DNA from: 13-2-20CM-66-19 sp963760225
Lineage (GTDB): Bacteria; Pseudomonadota; Gammaproteobacteria; Steroidobacterales; Steroidobacteraceae
Assembly: GCA_963760225.1 (NCBI GenBank)
Contig: CAVXCD010000003.1
Coordinates: 2,046,001 to 2,110,000 of the forward strand
Reading direction: 5' to 3'
DNA: 64,000 bases
The notes below the pieces were generated by a model. The model made no database searches. It was not told the DNA's origin and saw nothing but the letters and a program-made list of their open reading frames with translations. Below, piece by piece: positions 42,286-50,253 of the stretch. Positions within the stretch are counted from its first letter, which is position 1. The number at the start of each line of letters is the position of its first letter. The translations under genes were made by a program, and so were the position numbers.

Positions 42286-44127
42286 GTGTCCCAAGAACCC
42301 TCACAGGACGCCGCCGCGCGCCCGCTGCTCGTCTACGACGGGGATTGCGGGTTCTGCGGCTACTGGGCGCGCTACTGGCAGAAGCTCACCGGCGCGAGCG
42401 TGGAGTACAAGCCGTACCAGCAGGTGGCGACGCAGTATCCCGCCATCCCGCTCGCCGCTTTTCAGCGCGCCGTCCAATACATCACCGCTGATGGACGCCA
42501 TGCCGCTGCCGCCGAGGCGAGCTTTCGCGTCCTGAGCCACGCGCCCGGCAAGGGGATCTGGCTCGCCCTCTATGAATGGTTGCCCGGTTTCGCGGGCCTC
42601 GCGGAGCGCGCCTACGCGTTCACCGCCGCGCACCGCGCGGCGTTCTACCGCATCAGCCTGCTTCTGTGGGGCAAGAACTACGCACCGCCGCGCTACGAGC
42701 TGGTCGCGTTTCTGTTCCTGCGCCTGTTTGGCCTGATCTACCTGGCGGCGTTCATCTCGTTCGCGGTGCAGGCGCAGGGACTGATCGGCAGCCACGGAAT
42801 CCTGCCCCTCACCGAGCTGATCGAGGCGATCCGCGCCCGTGTCGGCCCGCAGCGCTTCTACCTGATGCCGATGGTGTTCTGGTGGAGCGCCAGCGATTTC
42901 GCCATCCAGTCGGTGTGCTGGGCGGGAGCGGCCCTGTCGCTACTGCTCGTCTTCAACATCCTGCCGCGCCTGTGCCTGGTGCTGCTGTTCGTGCTGTACC
43001 TGTCGCTGCTGTACGCCGGGCAGGACTTCATGACCTTCCAGTGGGACACGTACCTGCTGGAAACCGGGTTTCTCGCGCTGCTGCTGAGCTTCGCCACCTC
43101 GCCCGGCATCTGGCTGCTGCGCTGGCTGCTGTTTCGCTTCCTGTTCATGTCCGGGGTGGTGAAGCTGCTCAGCGGTGATCCCAACTGGTGGAACCTGTCA
43201 GCGCTGTCGTATCACTTCCTCACCCAACCGCTGCCCACGCCGCTCGGCTGGTACGCCGCGCAGCTGTCCGCGGGTGCGCTGCGATTCGCCACCGGTGCCA
43301 CGTTCCTCATCGAGCTGCTGCTGCCGTTCCTGATCTTCTGTCCGCGCCGGCTGCGCTTCTTCGCCGCCTTCGGCATCCTGCTGCTGCAGATCTGCATCTC
43401 GCTCACCGGCAACTACAACTGGTTCAACCTGCAGACCATGTTGATGTGCCTGCCGCTGTTCGATGACGCCGCTGTGCAACGGCTGTTGCCGCAACGTCTG
43501 TTGCGGCACCTGCCGGTGCATGCGCCGCGGCCGCCGCCACGGCCGGCGCGCCGGCTCATCGTCGGCACCGTGGCGCTGCTGATCGTCGTGTGCAGCCTGG
43601 TGCAGATGGATGCACGCTTCGGCGGCAGGCCGCCCGCGCTGGCGCGCTCCGTCGACCGTCTGTTCGAGCCACTGCACATCGTGAGCGCCTACGGGCTGTT
43701 TGCAGTCATGACCACGCAGCGCGACGAGATCGTCATCGAGGGCTCGGAGGACGGCATGGTTTGGCGCGAATACGAGTTTCGCTACAAGCCCGGCGACGTG
43801 GCGCACCGCCCGCCCTGGAACATCCCGCACCAGCCGCGGCTCGACTGGCAGATGTGGTTCGCCGCGCTCGAGGATCCGCGCGCCCTCGGCTGGTTCCCCC
43901 GGTTCCTGTCGCGCCTGCTGGAGAACGAGCCGGTAGTCATGGCGCTGCTGGCGAGCAATCCCTTCCCCGCCAAGCCGCCGGTGTACGTGCGCGCGCGCTT
44001 CTACGACTACACGTATGCCAGCCGCGCGGACAAGGCCAGGGGCCTGTGGTGGCAGCGCCGCTCGCTCGGGCTGTATTTTCCGGTGGTGCGTCTGAAGAGC
44101 GACGCGGACAAGCCCCCGACGCACTGA
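42286..44127 (+). CDS. DCC-type thioredoxin-like domain fused to lipase maturation factor-like membrane protein
   Basis: This 613-residue protein starts with a DCC (DUF393) thiol-disulfide-oxidoreductase domain: RPLLVYDGDCGFCGYWARYW (about 11-30, DxxCGFC) and a downstream helix-rich part to about 120. From about 140 it becomes a lipase-maturation-factor-like membrane protein with six to eight hydrophobic segments (YELVAFLFLRLFGLIYLAAF, DFMTFQWDTYLLETGFLAL, ITLTGNYNWFN-like SLTGNYNWFNLQTML) and a C-terminal soluble domain with HQPRLDWQMWFAAL. Vertebrate LMF1 helps fold lipases in the ER. Bacterial members are uncharacterised. GTG at 42286 follows GAGGAG; GTG at 42241 is the alternative. Confidence 0.87.
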   Translation: MSQEPSQDAAARPLLVYDGDCGFCGYWARYWQKLTGASVEYKPYQQVATQYPAIPLAAFQRAVQYITADGRHAAAAEASFRVLSHAPGKGIWLALYEWLPGFAGLAERAYAFTAAHRAAFYRISLLLWGKNYAPPRYELVAFLFLRLFGLIYLAAFISFAVQAQGLIGSHGILPLTELIEAIRARVGPQRFYLMPMVFWWSASDFAIQSVCWAGAALSLLLVFNILPRLCLVLLFVLYLSLLYAGQDFMTFQWDTYLLETGFLALLLSFATSPGIWLLRWLLFRFLFMSGVVKLLSGDPNWWNLSALSYHFLTQPLPTPLGWYAAQLSAGALRFATGATFLIELLLPFLIFCPRRLRFFAAFGILLLQICISLTGNYNWFNLQTMLMCLPLFDDAAVQRLLPQRLLRHLPVHAPRPPPRPARRLIVGTVALLIVVCSLVQMDARFGGRPPALARSVDRLFEPLHIVSAYGLFAVMTTQRDEIVIEGSEDGMVWREYEFRYKPGDVAHRPPWNIPHQPRLDWQMWFAALEDPRALGWFPRFLSRLLENEPVVMALLASNPFPAKPPVYVRARFYDYTYASRADKARGLWWQRRSLGLYFPVVRLKSDADKPPTH

Positions 44128-44194
44128 CGCGGGGTCAACGCGTGCCGTTTCCGGCCGTTACAATCGCGTAAGGACGTCACAGGAGCCGACAGTC

Positions 44195-45751
44195 TTGTCC
44201 AGGCGCCGCTCGCAGGCTATCGCACGCGCCAGGCTCCTCGGCACGCTGGCCGCGCTCACCGCGGCGCTGGCCCTCGCCGCCTGCGCTGCGCCCACCGCGC
44301 GCCCGCTGACGCCGCTGCGCCAGGCGGACGTCTTGTGGCTCGAGCGCGTGGATTTCGGGCTCGACGGCCACGCGGTCGCCGAGTATCGCCGCCTCGGCCG
44401 CGAGCAGTACCTCGCGCAGCAGCTGCGGCCCGCGGTCGAGGAGTTCCCGGCGCTGATCGCAACGCAGATCCAGGCCCTCGAAGCTGCGCAGAGCGAGGCA
44501 CCCGCGCGGCTCAGCGCACTGCAGGAACGACGCAAAGCGATCAATGCGATGGCGGAGGGGCCGGACAAGGAGCAGGCCCGCAAGGCACTCAACGACGCCG
44601 GCAACCAGTTCGCCTACCAGGCCATACGCCTGCAGCTGTTGCGCGCGGTCTACTCCCCGGCGCAGCTGCGCGAGCAGATGGTCTGGTTCTGGCTCAACCA
44701 CTTCAGCGTGTTCCAGTACAAGGGCGATCTGCGCTGGCTGCTCGCCGACTACGAGGAGCACGCGATTCGTCCGAACGCACTCGGTCATTTTCGCGACCTG
44801 GTGCTCGCCACCCTCGAACAGCCAGCCATGCTGCAGTACCTCGACAACAACCAGAATGCCGCCGGTCACCTCAACGAGAACTACGCGCGCGAGCTGATGG
44901 AGCTGCATACGCTCGGTGTCGACGGCGGCTATACCCAGCAGGACGTGCAGCAGCTCGCGCGGGTGCTCACCGGCGTCGGCATCAACGCGGGCGCTGCCCC
45001 CCACCTGAAGCCCGAGTGGCAGCGCCTGTACGTGCGCCGCGGCGCATTCGAATTCAACCCGGCGCGCCACGACTTCTCGGCGAAGGTGCTTCTTGGACAT
45101 CACATCGCGGGCAACGGTTTCACCGAAGTGGAGCAGGCCGTGACCCTGATCGTGCAGCAGAAGGCCTGTGCGCGCTTCATCTCCCGTGAGCTCGCGACGT
45201 ATTTCGTCGGCGACGCCCCGCCGGGCCGCCTGGTCGAGGCCATGGCCGAGACTTTTCAGGCCACCGACGGCGACATTGCGGCGATCCTGCGCACCTTGTT
45301 TCTCTCCGATGAATTCGCCGCGCCGCACGCCGGCAAGTTCAAGGACCCGATGCGCTACGTGCTCTCGGCGGTACGCCTCGCCTACGACGGCCGCACCATT
45401 ACCAATACCCGGCCGCTGCTCAATTGGCTGAACGCGCTGGGTGAAGCGCCCTATGGCCGCCAGACGCCCGACGGCTACCCGCTCGTCGCCGCCAGCTGGG
45501 AGAGTCCCGGCCAGATGAGTCGCCGCTTCGAGATTGCCCGCGCGATCGGCACCGGCAACGTGCATCTGTTCGATGCCGAGGATGGTGGCACCGCCACCGT
45601 CACCGGTTTTCCGCAGCTGTCGAACCGACTCTTCTACGAAGCGATCGAGCCGTTCCTCGCCGCCAATACGCGCGCGGCGCTCGATCAGGCCACCTCGCCA
45701 CAGGAATGGAACACGTTCCTGCTGGCCGCTCCGGAGATGAACTATGAGTAG
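44195..45751 (+). CDS. DUF1800-family secreted protein (lipoprotein)
   Basis: This 518-residue protein has a lipoprotein signal (LTAALALAAC). The DUF1800 signature is clear: QLLRAVYSPAQLREQMVWFWLNHFSV, LGHFRDLVLATLEQPAMLQYLDN, the conserved HLNENYARELMELHTLGVDGGYTQQDV, VLTG, and later FGRQ-like GRQTPDGYPL. DUF1800 genes nearly always precede a DUF1501 gene, as here, with an 8-base overlap. The pair is thought to make an exported complex of unknown function. The TTG start is supported by AGGAG nine bases upstream. Confidence 0.9.
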   Translation: MSRRRSQAIARARLLGTLAALTAALALAACAAPTARPLTPLRQADVLWLERVDFGLDGHAVAEYRRLGREQYLAQQLRPAVEEFPALIATQIQALEAAQSEAPARLSALQERRKAINAMAEGPDKEQARKALNDAGNQFAYQAIRLQLLRAVYSPAQLREQMVWFWLNHFSVFQYKGDLRWLLADYEEHAIRPNALGHFRDLVLATLEQPAMLQYLDNNQNAAGHLNENYARELMELHTLGVDGGYTQQDVQQLARVLTGVGINAGAAPHLKPEWQRLYVRRGAFEFNPARHDFSAKVLLGHHIAGNGFTEVEQAVTLIVQQKACARFISRELATYFVGDAPPGRLVEAMAETFQATDGDIAAILRTLFLSDEFAAPHAGKFKDPMRYVLSAVRLAYDGRTITNTRPLLNWLNALGEAPYGRQTPDGYPLVAASWESPGQMSRRFEIARAIGTGNVHLFDAEDGGTATVTGFPQLSNRLFYEAIEPFLAANTRAALDQATSPQEWNTFLLAAPEMNYE

Positions 45752-46970
45752 GCTTCTGACCCGGCGGCGCTGGCTGCAGCTCGCGGCAGCCGGCGTTGCC
45801 AGCCTGGGTTGCGGTGTGCGGCTGTACGCCGCTCCCCCGAACGGCCCGCGCTTTATGCTGGTGTTCCTGCGCGGTGGCTACGATGCGACGAACGCGCTCA
45901 TCCCCTACAGCAGCAACTTCTATTACGAGGCCCGACCGACGCTGGCGATCGCGCGACCCGAGCCGGCGCTGGAGGGCGGCGCACTGGCGCTCGATCCGGA
46001 GTGGGCCCTGGCGCCGGCGCTGCGCGCTTCGATCGGCGCGCTCTACCAGCAGCGTCAGGCGGCCTTCGTGCCGTTCGCCGGAACCCAGGATCTCTCGCGC
46101 AGTCATTTCGAGACCCAGGACAGCATCGAGCTCGGCCAGCCGGTCGGCGGCGCCCGCGATTACCGCTCGGGCTTCCTGGCGCGCCTGCACGGCGTGCTGA
46201 CGTCGCAGGGCTCGGCGGCGGTTGCCCCCATCGCCTTCACCGATGCCCTGCCGCTCGCCTTTCAGGGACCCGACCAGATACCCAACATCTCGCTGAAAAG
46301 CGTCGGCAAGCCGCCCTTCGACGACCGGCAGGTGCGAATCCTCACCACTATGTATGCCGGACACCCGCTCGAGCCTGCCGTCGCCAGCGGTCTGGAGCTG
46401 CGCCGGCAGGTGGCGCAGGCCATGCAGGCGCTGTCGGACGAGATGAACGCCTCGGGCCGCGGCGCGATCAGCATCAAGGGTTTCGAGCTCGAGGCCGAGC
46501 GCATCGCCCGTCTGATGCGCGACAGCTATCGGATCGGGTTCGTGGATATCGGCGGGTGGGATACCCACGTCAACGAAGGCGCCGCACACGGGGCACTGGC
46601 GGCCAATCTCACCGGCCTCGGCGGCGGCCTGGCGGCCTTTGCCCAGGCGCTCGGCAGCGAATGGAAGAATACCGTGGTGGTGGTGGTGTCCGAGTTCGGA
46701 CGCACGTTTCGCGAGAACGGCGATCATGGCACCGATCATGGCCACGGCACCGTCTATTGGATCCTGGGGGGATCCATCAACGGCGGACGCATCGCCGGCG
46801 AGCAGCAGCGGCTCGAGCGCACTGACCTCTTTCAGGACCGCGACTATCCGGTGCTCAACGAGTATCGCGCGTTACTGGGCGGCCTGTTCCGCACGTTGTG
46901 GGGGCTGACGCCGGCGCAATGCGCCACGATCTTTCCGCACAGTGCGCCGCGCGACCTGAATCTCATCTGA
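45744..46970 (+). CDS. DUF1501-family (sulfatase-like fold) exported protein
   Basis: This 408-residue protein has RRRWLQLAAAGVASLGCG at the N-terminus, resembling a Tat signal. The DUF1501 hallmarks are FMLVFLRGGYDATNALIP, DLSRSHFETQDSIELGQP, GFVDIGGWDTHVNEG, VVVVVSEFGRTFRENGDHGTDHGHGT and GGSINGGRI. The alkaline-phosphatase-like fold keeps Asp/His metal positions (D and H in GWDTH and in GTDHGHG), suggesting a metal enzyme. It overlaps the DUF1800 gene by 8 bases, so the two are coupled. The downstream esterase gene starts nine bases after it. Confidence 0.92.
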   Translation: MSRLLTRRRWLQLAAAGVASLGCGVRLYAAPPNGPRFMLVFLRGGYDATNALIPYSSNFYYEARPTLAIARPEPALEGGALALDPEWALAPALRASIGALYQQRQAAFVPFAGTQDLSRSHFETQDSIELGQPVGGARDYRSGFLARLHGVLTSQGSAAVAPIAFTDALPLAFQGPDQIPNISLKSVGKPPFDDRQVRILTTMYAGHPLEPAVASGLELRRQVAQAMQALSDEMNASGRGAISIKGFELEAERIARLMRDSYRIGFVDIGGWDTHVNEGAAHGALAANLTGLGGGLAAFAQALGSEWKNTVVVVVSEFGRTFRENGDHGTDHGHGTVYWILGGSINGGRIAGEQQRLERTDLFQDRDYPVLNEYRALLGGLFRTLWGLTPAQCATIFPHSAPRDLNLI

Positions 46971-46978
46971 TTCGACTC

Positions 46979-47956
46979 GTGGGGAGTGTTCTCAACCGCT
47001 TGCGCCGTAAGGCCGCCGACTGGCTGACCGCACGTTCGCGACCGGTGCGACGGGCGGGGTGGATTCGCCGTGCCGCTTTCACGGACGCCTCCGGCCGCCG
47101 GTCCTGCAAATACTTCCTCTATGTGCCCGCGGGATTGACCGCGACGGACGCCGTCCCCCTGCTGGTGATGCTGCACGGCTGCCGCCAGGACGCCACGACG
47201 CTCGCCGAGGGCACGCGTATGAATGCCCTGGCCGATCGGCAGCGATTCATCGTGCTCTATCCCGAGCAGTCGCTGCGCGCCAATCCGCTGCGCTGCTGGC
47301 GCTGGTTCGACCCCGATACGCTCGACGGGGCCGGCGACGCTGCACTCATCGCCGCCCTGGTCAGGCGCATCGTGAGCCGCTACCCCATCGATGCCTCGCG
47401 CGTGTACGTGGCCGGCATCTCCGCCGGTGGGGCCATGGTGGCGGTCCTCACCTGTTGTTACGGCAAGCTGTTCGCGGCATGCGCGATCGCCTCCGGGGTG
47501 ATGTACCGGGCGGCGGAATCGCTGCGCGATGCGACGGCAGTGATGCAGCAGGGCTCGAGCGCGGCACCCGAGCGGGTGGCGCGCGCGGTCGCAGAGAATC
47601 CCTCCGGCAGTGTCGCGTTCGTGCCCACGCTGGTCATACACGGTGACGCGGACTCCACCGTGCATCCGCGCAACGCCGGACAGATCATCGAGCAGCTGCG
47701 CGCGTTCGCTCAGTACGCCGGCAGGCTTTCCGACCCCCTGACGGAGTCGCCGCAACTGCGCGTCCCGGACGCAGCTCGCGCCTATCGCCAACAGGACTAC
47801 CTGCACGACCAGCGCATCGTGCTGCGCGAGATCATCGTGGAAGGCATGGGCCACGCCTGGAGCGGTGGCGATGAGCGTCACCCGTTCAACGATGCTGCCG
47901 GCCCTGATGCGAGTCGGCTGATCTGGGATTTCGTGTCGATGTTCCGTCGCGATTGA
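46979..47956 (+). CDS. PHB-depolymerase/LpqC-like alpha/beta-hydrolase
   Basis: This is a 325-residue esterase of the PHB depolymerase (Esterase_phb) family. It has KYFLYVPAG, LLVMLHGCRQDATTLAEGTRMN (oxyanion region), the nucleophile Ser in VAGISAGGAMVAVL, VIHGDADSTVHPRNA (Asp) and MGHAWSGGD (His). Members hydrolyse short poly-hydroxyalkanoate or feruloyl-like esters. GTG at 46979 follows the DUF1501 stop by nine bases with no obvious ribosome binding site. Longer starts overlap DUF1501. The N-terminus lacks a clear signal peptide, so it may act in the cytoplasm or be exported by other means. Confidence 0.85.
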   Translation: MGSVLNRLRRKAADWLTARSRPVRRAGWIRRAAFTDASGRRSCKYFLYVPAGLTATDAVPLLVMLHGCRQDATTLAEGTRMNALADRQRFIVLYPEQSLRANPLRCWRWFDPDTLDGAGDAALIAALVRRIVSRYPIDASRVYVAGISAGGAMVAVLTCCYGKLFAACAIASGVMYRAAESLRDATAVMQQGSSAAPERVARAVAENPSGSVAFVPTLVIHGDADSTVHPRNAGQIIEQLRAFAQYAGRLSDPLTESPQLRVPDAARAYRQQDYLHDQRIVLREIIVEGMGHAWSGGDERHPFNDAAGPDASRLIWDFVSMFRRD

Positions 47957-48126
47957 CGGCGCTTGCACCGATCGGGTGCGCGGCGCACCCTCTCAGCCCA
48001 GAGGACGGCTCCGGCGAGGAACATTTTCCCCACGCTCAGGGTCGTAATTACATGGATGACGGCGGAGTCGCGGACTTTGCCGCGGTTGGCACAAGGTATG
48101 CAAAGCCAAGCCGGAGGGACACGGAC

Positions 48127-48300
48127 ATGGTACTGGCAATCCAATTGGTCGCCGCACATGCAGAGCCGGGCGCACGCACCGTACTGTGCGACGATGATGC
48201 GCTCGAGGAACTGCTGGCGTTGCGCCACCAGGAATACCTCGACCGGCGCGCGCTCCAGGAGCTCTTCGAGGCCGGGGCGATGCAGGCTCTCGAGCATTGA
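48127..48300 (+). CDS. Small 57-residue protein, unknown
   Basis: The ATG at 48127 follows GGAGG nine bases upstream. The product begins MVLAIQLVAAHAEPGARTV and continues with a Glu/Leu-rich helix LCDDDALEELLALRHQEYLDRRALQELFEAG. No family is recognised. It lies between the esterase and cupin genes. An in-frame ATG at 48052 would give a longer product without a good ribosome binding site. Confidence 0.6.
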   Translation: MVLAIQLVAAHAEPGARTVLCDDDALEELLALRHQEYLDRRALQELFEAGAMQALEH

Positions 48301-48367
48301 ATCCGCCGTCCCTTAGCCCTGGGCGCAAAAACCGGGTATGTTTGCCGCGCATGCGCGGAGGCAGGCG

Positions 48368-48829
48368 ATGAGCGGGAATACGAGTCGCTGGCGCCAGCAC
48401 GGGGTGAGAGTCATCCGGCCCGACGAGCTGGACGATGCGACCGCGCAGACGCTCGGAATGCACCGGCGCGCGGCCGTGACCACGCAGCGAACCGGTGCGA
48501 CGAAACTTTGGGCCGGTACCGTCACCATCGACGCGAACGCCAAGACCGGCGCGCATCATCACGGCGACCTGGAAAGCGTCATCTACGTGGTCAGCGGTCT
48601 GGCACGCCTGCGCTGGGGCGATCACCTGGAGTTCGTGGCCGAGGCCGCGCCGGGGGATTTCATCTACGTTCCCCCGTACGTACCGCACCAGGAGATCAAC
48701 GCCAGCGCGGAGGCGCAGCTGCGCTGCGTGCTCGCACGCAGTGGCCAGCAGGGTCTGGTGGTCAACCTCGATATCACCCCCGTCGAGGTCCCGGAGCTGG
48801 TGCGCTGGATCGACGATCTGCACAACTGA
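48368..48829 (+). CDS. Single-domain cupin protein
   Basis: This 153-residue protein has the cupin core: motif 1 TGAHHHGDLESVIYVVSGLARL (metal ligands His-His and Glu) and motif 2 GDFIYVPPYVPHQEIN (third His). Small cupins of this form are often dioxygenases or isomerases, or bind small ligands. The start at 48368 follows GGAGGCAGG. No partner gene points to a substrate. Confidence 0.88.
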   Translation: MSGNTSRWRQHGVRVIRPDELDDATAQTLGMHRRAAVTTQRTGATKLWAGTVTIDANAKTGAHHHGDLESVIYVVSGLARLRWGDHLEFVAEAAPGDFIYVPPYVPHQEINASAEAQLRCVLARSGQQGLVVNLDITPVEVPELVRWIDDLHN

Positions 48830-48877
48830 GGCCCGCGCGCGCCAGCCGCGCTGTCCGCTGGCCCGCGGTCGCCTCGC

Positions 48878-49087
48878 TTAGTCCACCGCGATCATGACGC
48901 TCGAAGCCTTGATCACCGCGTACGCTCGATCACCCACCTTGAGCTTCAGACTCTTGACCGCATCGAGCGTGATGATCGACACGATGTTGATCGACGGCGC
49001 GATCTCGATGACCACTTCGGCATTGACCGCGCCGGGCTGGACCTGGCGCACGATCCCCGACAGCGTGTTACGGGCACTCAGCTTCAT
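48878..49087 (-). CDS. Mop/TOBE-type molybdate-binding protein
   Basis: This 69-residue protein is one Mop domain: MKLSARNTLSGIVRQVQPGAV, then NAEVVIEIAPSINIVSIIT, then SLKLKVGDRAYAVIKASSVMIAVD. Molbindin-type proteins store molybdate or tungstate in trimers or hexamers. The ATG at 49087 follows AAAGGAG. A molybdoenzyme user is not visible nearby, although a periplasmic binding protein of the ModA type lies in the sulfur operon about 36 kb away. Confidence 0.9.
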   Translation of the reverse strand: MKLSARNTLSGIVRQVQPGAVNAEVVIEIAPSINIVSIITLDAVKSLKLKVGDRAYAVIKASSVMIAVD

Positions 49088-49124
49088 CCTGGCTCCTTTG
49101 CGCGGCGGCCGCCGGCCGCAGTGC

Positions 49125-49664
49125 TCAGTGTACGTCGGGCGTGCCCACCGCGGTGATCGCCACCAACACTGAATCCTCACCGGAGCCGCTGAACTGCAGC
49201 AGCAGGTCCCGTGCCGCGGGCAGCTCGAATTCGACGATCTTGTGCGGCCGCTCGCAATCATGCGAGCCCTGAAAATCGCGCGACTTGATGAACTGCGCGC
49301 CGTCCACGACATCGACCCAGTGGCGGCCACCGAGGGAGATCCGGTACAACCCGGCACGCGCCACGCGCAACCGCACCACGCCACCTCGCGCATCGTCGGG
49401 CACCGTCGCCCGGGCCGGCGCCAGGGCGTAGCTCACCGCGCTCTGTGCCGACAGCCGTAGCTCGTAGAGCCTGTCGAGCTCAACTTGCGGTGCTTGCGCG
49501 TCGGGCTTCGTGCCCGCCGCGAGCATTTGCGGTGACTGCTGCATCACCGCCAGCTCGTGCGCGACGTTCCAGGTGAAGTGCGTGCAGTCCTGCGTCTGCG
49601 CGGCGAGCGTCGCTTGTGATCCGATGGCGGCGGCGACCGCCATGAGCCGCCAGCCCTCAACCAT
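49125..49664 (-). CDS. Exported hypothetical protein
   Basis: This 179-residue protein has a signal peptide (LMAVAAAIGSQATLA) and a beta-rich mature part: FTWNVAHELAVM, RLRVARAGLYRISLGGRHWVDVVD, then FEL and RDLLLQFSGSGEDSVLVAITAV. It contains two Cys (QDCTHF and SHDCERP) that could form a disulfide. No family is recognised. It lies 37 bases before the Mop-like gene on the same strand. Confidence 0.65.
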   Translation of the reverse strand: MVEGWRLMAVAAAIGSQATLAAQTQDCTHFTWNVAHELAVMQQSPQMLAAGTKPDAQAPQVELDRLYELRLSAQSAVSYALAPARATVPDDARGGVVRLRVARAGLYRISLGGRHWVDVVDGAQFIKSRDFQGSHDCERPHKIVEFELPAARDLLLQFSGSGEDSVLVAITAVGTPDVH

Positions 49665-49824
49665 GCGCCTCCATCATGTCCGCCCAGCCTGCATGCAGCA
49701 TAGCTTGGGTCGACCCGCGGCGCGCACGCCGCCGCGCCGGCGCAGGGGGGGACCCCCGCCTCGGCGTAAGGCGCCGACTAAGCAGCTCTGCCGTGCACGT
49801 AACAGCAACCTAAGGAGAAGAAAA

Positions 49825-50253
49825 ATGGCACGCATCAGACAGATGAGACGTTTGTCACTGGCATCCGCCGTGGCCGTGCTGGCCTGCCTCGCCGTCACCG
49901 CCTGCAGTCGCCACAGAAGTTCTGCAAGAGCTGACATCGCAAGCGCCGCCCGCAGCCGGCGTGCGCGAAGCTTCCTTCAGGCGGGCGCGATTGCGAACGG
50001 GTCGCGCCCGCCCTTCAGTGGCCGGGGCCGGCAGGTGCGGCAACCTGCAGGCGGGACGTCATCAGCACCACGACGTACGGATTCCACGTCGACAGGACGT
50101 AGTAGAGATCGAGCTCGCGGGCCGTGCTCGCGCTGCCCCGAACCCGGGTCCATGCCTCGACCTGGTAGGGCGCATAGGCTCCGCCGTGCACCGCGGACGG
50201 ATCCCGCTGGCCTTTGCCGATCACCGGCCCGGCGAGCCCGTCGTCCGGAGTGA
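49825..50253 (+). CDS. Possible lipoprotein gene with doubtful 3' half
   Basis: A strong AAGGAG precedes ATG at 49825, and the first 30 residues are a convincing lipoprotein signal: LSLASAVAVLACLAVTAC with Cys27 as the lipid site. After about residue 45 the sequence becomes Arg/Pro-rich, like shadow-frame translation, and it overlaps the opposite-strand DUF4185 gene by 239 bases. Either the gene is a tiny lipoprotein cut by a frameshift, or only its 5' end is real. I see no recognisable domain. Upstream, TCGGCG (49761-49766) and CGCCGA (49772-49777) form a small hairpin of unknown role. Confidence 0.4.
   Translation: MARIRQMRRLSLASAVAVLACLAVTACSRHRSSARADIASAARSRRARSFLQAGAIANGSRPPFSGRGRQVRQPAGGTSSAPRRTDSTSTGRSRDRARGPCSRCPEPGSMPRPGRAHRLRRAPRTDPAGLCRSPARRARRPE

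Noticed and set aside
49741..49777. G-run, C-run and small hairpin before the lipoprotein-like gene
   Set aside because: Too short and GC-typical to claim a riboswitch or terminator.
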